From the NCBI RefSeq assembly GCF_023074175.1, contig NZ_JADPKS010000050.1, positions 1 to 64,000 of the forward strand: a DNA stretch of 64,000 bases, written 5' to 3'. Positions 58,061 to 64,000 of this stretch are shown piece by piece; position 1 is the stretch's first letter; every line of letters starts with the position of its first letter. The DNA comes from Bradyrhizobium sp. 139. GTDB lineage: Bacteria > Pseudomonadota > Alphaproteobacteria > Rhizobiales > Xanthobacteraceae. The notes below the pieces were generated by a model. The model saw only the letters and a list, made by a program, of their open reading frames with translations. It was not told where the DNA came from and searched no databases. The translations under genes were made by a program, and so were the position numbers.

Positions 58061-59383
58061 ATGGCCGTATCGAGAGACCAGGCTGCGCGCGTCCTTCACC
58101 AGGAAACGGTGGAGACGCCGGAGCAGGCCGGCAGCGAGGCTGCGACCGAGAAATCTGCCGTGCTTGCCGAGCAGTTGCGCTCTCATGTGGCCGAGGAAAC
58201 CAAGCGCCGCACCGCTCAGGCGCCGGAGAAGCCCGTGACCGACAAGCCGGCCACGCCTGTGCTGGACGCGTCCGCCGCCGCTGGCGCGCGGAAGTCCGGC
58301 AAGCGCAAGTTCGTCCTGACGGGTGTTGGCCTCGTGCTGGCGCTCGCGGTCGCGAGCTATGCCGGCTACTACACGCTGGTCGGCCGTTTCCACATCGCCA
58401 CCGACGACGCCTATGTCCGCGCCAACAACACCATGCTGGGCGCGCGCGTTGCCGGCCACATCTCTTCGATCCTCGCGGGCGACAACACGACGGTGCGCGC
58501 CGGGGACATCGTCTTTCGTATCGATGACGGTGACTACAAGATCGCGGTCGATGCCGCCGCGACCAGGATCGCCACCCAGCAGGCCACTATCGATCGCATC
58601 GGCCGCCAAATTGCAGCGCTCGACAGCCAGGTTGCGCAGGCCAAGGCGCAGCTCGTCTCCGCCGAAGCCGGCCTCAAGCGCGCCGATCTCGATTATGAGC
58701 GCCAGCAGGCGCTGAACAGCAAGGGTTTTGCCTCGCGCGCTACCTTCGAGAGCTCCGAAGCCGGACGCGACCAGGGCGCCGCCGCGGTCAAGGCTGCGCA
58801 GGCCGCTTACGACGTCGCCGTCAGCAATGTCGATGTCGCCAAGGCGCAGCAGGCTGAAGCGAAGGCGCAGCTCGCCGAGCTCAAGACCTCGCTCGCCAAG
58901 GCCGAGCGCGATCTCGCCTTCACCGCGGTGCGCGCGCCGGTCGACGGCACGTTCTCGAACCGCCTGGTCAGCGCCGGCGACTTCGTCGCGGTCGGCCAGC
59001 GTCTCGGCAACATCGTCCCGCTCAATGACGTCTATATCGACGCCAATTTCAAGGAAACGCAGCTCAAGCGCATCCGTCCCGGCCAGCCGGTGACGATCAA
59101 GGTCGATGCCTACGGCATGCGCAAATTCTCCGGCGTCGTCGACAGCATCGCGGCGGGCGCGGGCTCGGTGTTCACGCTGCTGCCCCCTGATAACGCCACC
59201 GGCAATTTCACCAAGATCGTGCAGCGCGTGCCGGTCCGCATCCGCGTGCCGAAGTCGGTCGCCAGGCAGAACCTGCTGCGCGCCGGCATGTCGGTCTACG
59301 CGAGCGTCGACACCAACAAGGGTGCGGCCGACGCCGACAGCGAGATCGATCTCGACGATCCCACCATGGTCCATCCGCAGTAG
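58061..59383 (+). CDS. HlyD-family membrane fusion protein (EmrA-like)
   Basis: The 440-residue protein has a long charged N-terminus and a single membrane segment (about 85-106). It then has the periplasmic adaptor fold of HlyD/EmrA: RFHIATDDAYVRANNTMLGARVAGHIS, a coiled-coil hairpin from about 165 to 275 rich in Ala/Lys/Gln, and AERDLAFTAVRAPVDGTFSNRLVSAGDFV. It bridges the inner-membrane MFS pump to an outer-membrane channel. The EmrB-like gene follows after 27 bases. The ATG at 58061 has GGGGAGG upstream. Confidence 0.93.
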   Translation: MAVSRDQAARVLHQETVETPEQAGSEAATEKSAVLAEQLRSHVAEETKRRTAQAPEKPVTDKPATPVLDASAAAGARKSGKRKFVLTGVGLVLALAVASYAGYYTLVGRFHIATDDAYVRANNTMLGARVAGHISSILAGDNTTVRAGDIVFRIDDGDYKIAVDAAATRIATQQATIDRIGRQIAALDSQVAQAKAQLVSAEAGLKRADLDYERQQALNSKGFASRATFESSEAGRDQGAAAVKAAQAAYDVAVSNVDVAKAQQAEAKAQLAELKTSLAKAERDLAFTAVRAPVDGTFSNRLVSAGDFVAVGQRLGNIVPLNDVYIDANFKETQLKRIRPGQPVTIKVDAYGMRKFSGVVDSIAAGAGSVFTLLPPDNATGNFTKIVQRVPVRIRVPKSVARQNLLRAGMSVYASVDTNKGAADADSEIDLDDPTMVHPQ

Positions 59384-59410
59384 GCGCTTCAAGCGCTGCG
59401 AGGTCAGACC

Positions 59411-60994
59411 ATGGCGAACGCCACGACTGCTTCACCTGCCATGATGGGCAACCCCGCATCGGAGCGCATCGCGCCGAAGCGGCTGTTCGCCTTCGTCATC
59501 ATGGTGTTCGGGATGTTCATGTCGATCCTGGACATCCAGATCGTCTCGGCCTCCTTGAGCGAAATCCAGGCCGGATTGTCGGCGAGCTCGAGCGAAGTGT
59601 CCTGGGTTCAGACCGCCTATCTGATCGCTGAAGTCATCGCGATCCCGCTGTCGGGATTCTTGTCGCGCGCGTTCGGCACGCGGCTGTTGTTCGCGATCTC
59701 GGCGGCCGGCTTCACCGCCTCGAGCCTGCTCTGCGGCTTTGCCACGACCATCGAGGAGATGATCCTCTGGCGCGCGCTGCAGGGTTTCCTCGGTGCAGGC
59801 ATGATCCCGACGGTGTTCGCCTCGGCCTACACCGTCTTCCCGCGTTCCAAATTCCACATCGTCGGTCCCATCATCGGCCTCGTCGCAACGCTGGCGCCGA
59901 CCATCGGGCCGACCGTGGGCGGCTACATCACCGATCTGATGTCGTGGAACTGGCTGTTCTTCATCAACATCGTGCCCGGCATCGCCATCACCCTGGGCGT
60001 GCTGGCGCTGGTCGATTTCGACGAGCCGCATTTCGAGCTGCTCGATCGTTTCGACTGGTGGGGCTTGATCTTCATGGCCGGCTTCCTCGGCACTCTGGAA
60101 TATGTCCTCGAGGAAGGCCCGCAATATGAATGGATGCAGGACACCTCGGTCGCGATCTGCGCCTGGATCTGCGCGATGTCGGCGATCGCCTTCTTCTGGC
60201 GCGTCTTCACGGCGGCCGAGCCGATCGTCAATTTGCGCACCTTCTCCAATCGCAATTTCGCTGTGGGCTGCGTGCTGCAGTTCTGCATTGGCATCGGCCT
60301 CTACGGCCTGACCTATATCTATCCGCGCTATCTCGCCGAAGTGCGCGGCTACAGCGCACTGATGATCGGCGAGACCATGTTCGTCTCCGGCATCACCATG
60401 TTCCTGGTTGCGCCTCTGGTCGGCCGCCTCATGGTGAAGTTCGACATGCGCTACATGATCGCGTTCGGCCTCATCGTGTTCGCGATCGGTTCCTACCAGA
60501 TGACCTGGATCACGCGCGACTACGATTTCTACGAGCTGCTCGTGCCGCAGATCCTGCGCGGCGTCGGCATGATGTTCGCGATGGTGCCGACCAACAACAT
60601 CGCGCTCGGCACGCTGGAGCCGGACCGGGTCAAGAACGCGAGCGGCCTGTTCAACCTGATGCGCAATCTCGGCGGCGCCGTCGGCCTCGCCGTCATCAAC
60701 ACCGTGCTCAACGACCGCACCGATTTGCACATCACCCGTCTCCAGGAGCGCGTGACCTGGGGCAATGCGGCCGCGACCGAAACCCTGACCATGTTCATGC
60801 AGAAATTTCAGGGGCTCGGCGATGCCACACTGATGGCGATGAAGCAGCTCAGCCAGCTCGTGCACCGCCAGGCGGTGGTCATGAGCTTTGGCGACGCCTT
60901 CCTCATGCTGACACTGTTCTATCTCGGCCTCAGCCTGCTGGTCACACTGCTGAACAAGCCGGCGTCGATGGCCGGCGGCGGCGACGCGCACTAA
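59411..60994 (+). CDS. DHA2-family multidrug MFS transporter (EmrB-like)
   Basis: The 527-residue protein has about 14 hydrophobic segments, as in drug:H+ antiporters of the DHA2 family. MFMSILDIQIVSASLSEIQAGL, SWVQTAYLIAEVIAIPLSGFLS and GAGMIPTVFASAYTVFPRSK match motifs around TM1, TM2 and TM4. RNLGGAVGLAVINTVL is also typical. It acts with the EmrA-like adaptor upstream to export hydrophobic drugs. TolC is not encoded nearby. The start is the ATG at 59411. Confidence 0.95.
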   Translation: MANATTASPAMMGNPASERIAPKRLFAFVIMVFGMFMSILDIQIVSASLSEIQAGLSASSSEVSWVQTAYLIAEVIAIPLSGFLSRAFGTRLLFAISAAGFTASSLLCGFATTIEEMILWRALQGFLGAGMIPTVFASAYTVFPRSKFHIVGPIIGLVATLAPTIGPTVGGYITDLMSWNWLFFINIVPGIAITLGVLALVDFDEPHFELLDRFDWWGLIFMAGFLGTLEYVLEEGPQYEWMQDTSVAICAWICAMSAIAFFWRVFTAAEPIVNLRTFSNRNFAVGCVLQFCIGIGLYGLTYIYPRYLAEVRGYSALMIGETMFVSGITMFLVAPLVGRLMVKFDMRYMIAFGLIVFAIGSYQMTWITRDYDFYELLVPQILRGVGMMFAMVPTNNIALGTLEPDRVKNASGLFNLMRNLGGAVGLAVINTVLNDRTDLHITRLQERVTWGNAAATETLTMFMQKFQGLGDATLMAMKQLSQLVHRQAVVMSFGDAFLMLTLFYLGLSLLVTLLNKPASMAGGGDAH

Positions 60995-61094
60995 TTTGCA
61001 ACACTCGTGCGTGATCTCGCGCGAGCCCCGTTGCAAATCACCAACTCCACATCTATAAAGCGCACCTCATTCATTGAACCGGGGAGGGATTTGC

Positions 61095-61169
61095 ATGATT
61101 TCGTCGCATTCGCAGATCGCACGCCCGCGCTCGGTGAAGTTCTGGCTCGGTATGTGCTCGGCCTCCTAG
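61095..61169 (+). CDS. Possible 24-residue peptide or gene remnant with strong ribosome-binding site
   Basis: An ORF ATG (61095) to TAG (61167-61169) encodes MISSHSQIARPRSVKFWLGM and CSAS. It is preceded by GGGGAGGGATTTGC, a very good Shine-Dalgarno sequence at normal spacing. It could be a leader peptide, a small protein, or the start of a gene now truncated. No other gene occupies 60995-61319. Confidence 0.4.
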   Translation: MISSHSQIARPRSVKFWLGMCSAS

Positions 61170-61319
61170 AGGCCCTTTCCGCCAGCTTCGATTGGGCTCC
61201 AGGTCCCGATCACACCGCTTCCCAAGTTAAAGCCAATCTTAAGTGACGCCGCCTCGGCCCTCGCGGCCGGCTTGCGTCCATCGATGGAGCCGGCTCGCAA
61301 AAAGCGGCCGGATGATGCC

Positions 61320-63119
61320 ATGACCGCTCTGTCAAAAAAGCCCGCGGCGATACGCGTGGTGCTGCCCTTCGTGTTCCGGCACTGGCTGAACCAGCCGGGG
61401 CGCGGCCTCGTCGTGGCCGGCAGCCTGCTGGGGGCGACCATCGCCGACCTGTTCATGCCGGTCTTCTCGGGACATTTGATCGATGCGCTGACCCGCGGCC
61501 CGTCTGATCCCGATGCGCGCCATGCGGCGCTGGTTGCGTTCGGCGCCATCGTGGCGCTGGGCGCGGCTTCGATGGTGCTGCGACTCGCAGGCCTCCAGGC
61601 CATCGTGCCGTTCACGTTGAAGATCATGTCGGACGTCGCGCAGGACGCATTCATGCGCGTGCAGCGCTTCTCGACCGACTGGCATGCGAACGCCTTCGCG
61701 GGTTCGACCGTGCGCAAGATCACGCGCGGCATGTGGGCGCTTGATCTGCTCAACGACACCATCCTGCTCGCGCTTCTGCCTTCCCTCGTCGTGTTGATGG
61801 GGTCGATGGTCCTGCTTGGCGCGCACTGGGCCTCGCTCGGCGCAGTGATCGCGCTCGGCGCGCTCGCCTATGTCTCGATGACGGTGCTGTTCTCGACCCG
61901 CTACATCGCGCCGGCCGCGCGTGTCTCCAACGCCTGGGACACCAAGGTCGGCGGCACGCTGGCGGACGCATTGACCTGCAATGCCGTGGTGAAATCCTTC
62001 GGTGCGGAAGCGCGCGAGGACGCGCGGCTTGGCCGCGTCATCAGCCGCTGGCGCGTGCGGGTGCGGCGGACCTGGTTTCGCTACAACTACACCGCTATGT
62101 CGCAATTTTCGCTGCTGCTGTGCCTGCGCGGCTCGGTGATCGGCGGGGCGGTCCTGTTGTGGATGTCCGGGCATGCCTCGCCCGGCGACGTCACCTATGT
62201 GCTGACGAGCTACTACGTCATCCATTCCTATTTGCGCGACGTCGGCATGCACATCAACAACCTCCAGCGTTCGGTGAACGACATGGAGGAGCTGGTGGCG
62301 ATCCATGACGAGCCGATCGGGATTGCGGACGCGGTCGACGCGCGACCGACCGCGATTGACGGCGGCGAGATCGTGTTCGACGACGTCACGTTCCATTATG
62401 GCGGTCATCGCGCGCCGCTCTATGACGGACTGTCGCTCACGATCCGCGCCGGCGAGCGCGTCGGCCTAGTCGGCCGCTCCGGCTCCGGCAAGACAACCTT
62501 CGTCAAGCTGGTACAGCGGCTCTACGACGTCTCTGATGGCCGCGTGCTGATCGACGGGCAGGACATTGCTCTCGCCACGCAGCAATCGCTGCGCAGCCAG
62601 ATCGCGATCGTGCAGCAGGATCCGATCCTGTTTCACCGCTCGCTCGCCGAGAACATCGCCTATGGCCGGCCCGGTGCCAGCCTGGAGGCAATCGAGCGGG
62701 CAGCGCGGCTGGCCAATGCGCACGATTTCATCCTGCGCCTGCCGAAGAGCTACGGCACGCTGGTCGGCGAGCGCGGCGTGAAGCTGTCGGGCGGCGAACG
62801 ACAACGCGTGGCGCTGGCGCGCGCTTTTCTGGCGGATGCGCCGGTGCTGATCCTGGACGAGGCGACTTCGAGCCTGGATTCTGAATCGGAGGCGCTGATC
62901 CAGCAGGCGATGGAGCGGCTGATGAAGGGCCGGACCTCGATCGTGATTGCGCACCGGCTGTCGACGGTGCGCAGCCTCGATCGCATCCTGGTGTTCGACC
63001 GCGGCGCGATCGTCGAGCAGGGCACGCACGCCCTGCTCGCAGGCAAGCCCGGCGGCATCTATCGCGGCCTGTTCGAGCGCCAGGTGGTGGAGCTCGGGCA
63101 CGTCGCAGCGGCGGAATGA
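61320..63119 (+). CDS. ABC-type exporter (fused permease and ATPase)
   Basis: The protein of about 599 residues has an N-terminal type I exporter membrane domain (six segments, about 25-320) and a C-terminal ABC domain. Walker A GRSGSGKTTFVKL, the signature LSGGERQRVALARAF and Walker B PVLILDEATSSLDSESE are clear, followed by the switch histidine in IVIAHRLSTVRS. Such half-transporters dimerise to export lipids, drugs or peptides. The start is uncertain: ATG codons at 61272, 61284 and 61320 are all in frame; the last is nearest to the first conserved residues. The MATE gene follows. Confidence 0.93.
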   Translation: MTALSKKPAAIRVVLPFVFRHWLNQPGRGLVVAGSLLGATIADLFMPVFSGHLIDALTRGPSDPDARHAALVAFGAIVALGAASMVLRLAGLQAIVPFTLKIMSDVAQDAFMRVQRFSTDWHANAFAGSTVRKITRGMWALDLLNDTILLALLPSLVVLMGSMVLLGAHWASLGAVIALGALAYVSMTVLFSTRYIAPAARVSNAWDTKVGGTLADALTCNAVVKSFGAEAREDARLGRVISRWRVRVRRTWFRYNYTAMSQFSLLLCLRGSVIGGAVLLWMSGHASPGDVTYVLTSYYVIHSYLRDVGMHINNLQRSVNDMEELVAIHDEPIGIADAVDARPTAIDGGEIVFDDVTFHYGGHRAPLYDGLSLTIRAGERVGLVGRSGSGKTTFVKLVQRLYDVSDGRVLIDGQDIALATQQSLRSQIAIVQQDPILFHRSLAENIAYGRPGASLEAIERAARLANAHDFILRLPKSYGTLVGERGVKLSGGERQRVALARAFLADAPVLILDEATSSLDSESEALIQQAMERLMKGRTSIVIAHRLSTVRSLDRILVFDRGAIVEQGTHALLAGKPGGIYRGLFERQVVELGHVAAAE

Positions 63120-63171
63120 GAAATGGCGCACGGCTGACGGACGAAGGTCCGGAAAGCCGCGACGCCAGGGA

Positions 63172-64000
63172 ATGGACGACATGAAAGATCTGACGAACGG
63201 CTCCATCGCGAAGCACATCCTGGCCATGGCACCGCCGATCATGGTCGGCATGGTCACGATCATGGTTTGCCAATTGGTCGATCTGTACTTCGTCTCGGGG
63301 CTAGGCGAGGCGGCGATCGCGGGTGTCGCTGCGGCCGGCAACGCCGGCTTTCTCGTCAACGCCCTGATGCAGGTGCTCGGCGTCGGCGCGGTTGCTTTGA
63401 TTGCACACGCCGTGGGCCGCAAGGACCGCGGCGACGCCAATCTCGTCTTCAACCAGTCGGTCGTCCTGTCAGTGCTGTTCGGGCTGCTGACGCTGGTGGC
63501 GGGCTTCGCACTGTCGCGCCCCTATATGCGCGCGGTTGCGGCCGACGAAGCCACGGTTGAAGCCGGCACGATCTATCTGCTCTGGTTCATGCCGGCCTTG
63601 GCGCTGCAATTTGCGACGCAGGTGATGGCGTCTGCATTGCGGGCGACCGGCATCGTGCGGCCGAGCATGCTGGTGCAGGCGCTCGCCGTGGCCATCAACA
63701 TCGCGCTGGCGCCGGTGCTGATTTCGGGCTGGGGCACCGGGCATGCGCTCGGTGTTGCCGGAGCCGGGCTTGCCAGCTCGATCGCCGTGTTCGTCGGCGT
63801 GCTGATGCTGCTCGGGTATTTCCTCAAGCTGGAGCGTTACGTCGCGTTCCATCCTGCGCAATGGCGGCCGCAGCTTCGGCAATGGAAGCGGATCCTCAAT
63901 GTCGGCCTGCCCGCGGGCGGCGAGTTCGTGATGGTCTTCATCATCATGGCGTGGGCTATTACGTGCTGAGCGTTTTCGGCCCGGCGGCGCAGGCCGGATT
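63172..64000 (+). pseudogene. MATE-family efflux transporter, apparently frameshifted near 63950 and cut by the window edge
   Basis: The frame from ATG 63172 reads 266 codons with several membrane helices (MVGMVTIMVCQLVDLYFVSG, AGNAGFLVNALMQVLGVGAVALIAHAVG, AGAGLASSIAVFVGVLML). It then ends at TGA (63967-63969) after MVFIIMAWAITC. In the next frame from about 63951 the sequence continues VGYYVLSVFGPAAQAG, the natural continuation in MATE proteins. One base has therefore been lost near GGCGTGGG, by mutation or sequencing error. It probably exported drugs or organic cations using Na+ or H+ before disruption. Confidence 0.85.

Noticed and set aside
59432..61036. A 534-residue minus-strand open frame opposite the EmrB-like gene
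   Set aside because: It is the antisense shadow of a membrane protein gene and is rich in Asp/His/Arg/Glu, a typical false frame.

Overview
The window looks like part of an alphaproteobacterial chromosome, most likely Bradyrhizobium or a close relative. It is GC-rich throughout. It carries a Rhizobiales-type housekeeping and accessory gene set: PmtA, phosphatidylserine decarboxylase, bacterioferritin with Irr-type iron boxes, an EcfG-type promoter candidate, and many single-copy small secreted proteins. The intergenic spaces are full of palindromic dispersed repeats of the kind seen in that genus. The genus assignment is from memory of such genomes; no database search was possible. I saw no tRNA, rRNA, CRISPR array or phage block.

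Layout. 0-0.9 kb: a REP-associated tyrosine transposase with its palindromic repeats. 0.9-5.7 kb: a MoxR ATPase, a GlsB-like membrane protein and a von Willebrand type A protein, then two rhodanese-type sulfurtransferases and a membrane-anchored Ala/Pro-rich protein. 6-13 kb: an L,D-transpeptidase, a nucleotide-sugar-type epimerase, a 2-hydroxyacid dehydrogenase, the ABC-F factor EttA and an MltB-type lytic transglycosylase. 12.9-17.3 kb: small secreted and membrane proteins around an iron-storage pair (bfd, bfr), each gene preceded by an Irr-like box. 17.5-25 kb: small regulators, two short-chain dehydrogenases, two glutathione transferase-like proteins, a RidA protein and a mismatch uracil-DNA glycosylase.

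25.1-30.1 kb holds the thiamine operon thiO-thiS-thiG-thiE-thiC on the minus strand. It sits behind a TPP riboswitch that ends at the thiO start codon, and two repeats lie between its genes. 30-35.6 kb: a lytic transglycosylase, an OmpR-type two-component system, a PRC-barrel protein and a lone amino-acid-type periplasmic binding protein. 35.7-36.1 kb: a repeat interrupted by a 159-bp miniature inverted-repeat element. 36-40.7 kb: a four-gene spermidine/putrescine-type ABC transporter. 40.8-45.6 kb: a DUF4403 protein and a divergent unit (beta-propeller protein plus two-winged-helix regulator, facing a DUF899 thioredoxin-like protein plus membrane protein). 45.6-46.3 kb: a GIY-YIG nuclease bracketed by two near-identical repeats.

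46.3-53.3 kb: a second L,D-transpeptidase, then a probable membrane-lipid neighbourhood (GT4 glycosyltransferase, PmtA, an unusual membrane protein, a class III aminotransferase with a long N-terminal extension, Psd) and a Nudix hydrolase. 53.6-57.2 kb: a DUF2147 protein, tiny membrane proteins, an extensin-like lipoprotein and a histidine phosphatase. 57.2-64 kb: a drug-efflux region with a TetR repressor, a palindromic operator, an EmrA/EmrB pair, an ABC exporter and a MATE transporter that appears frameshifted just before the window ends.

I found no single large new system. The most unusual items are the miniature element inside a repeat, the repeat-bracketed GIY-YIG gene, the DUF899/regulator/propeller unit, and the aminotransferase within the lipid neighbourhood.
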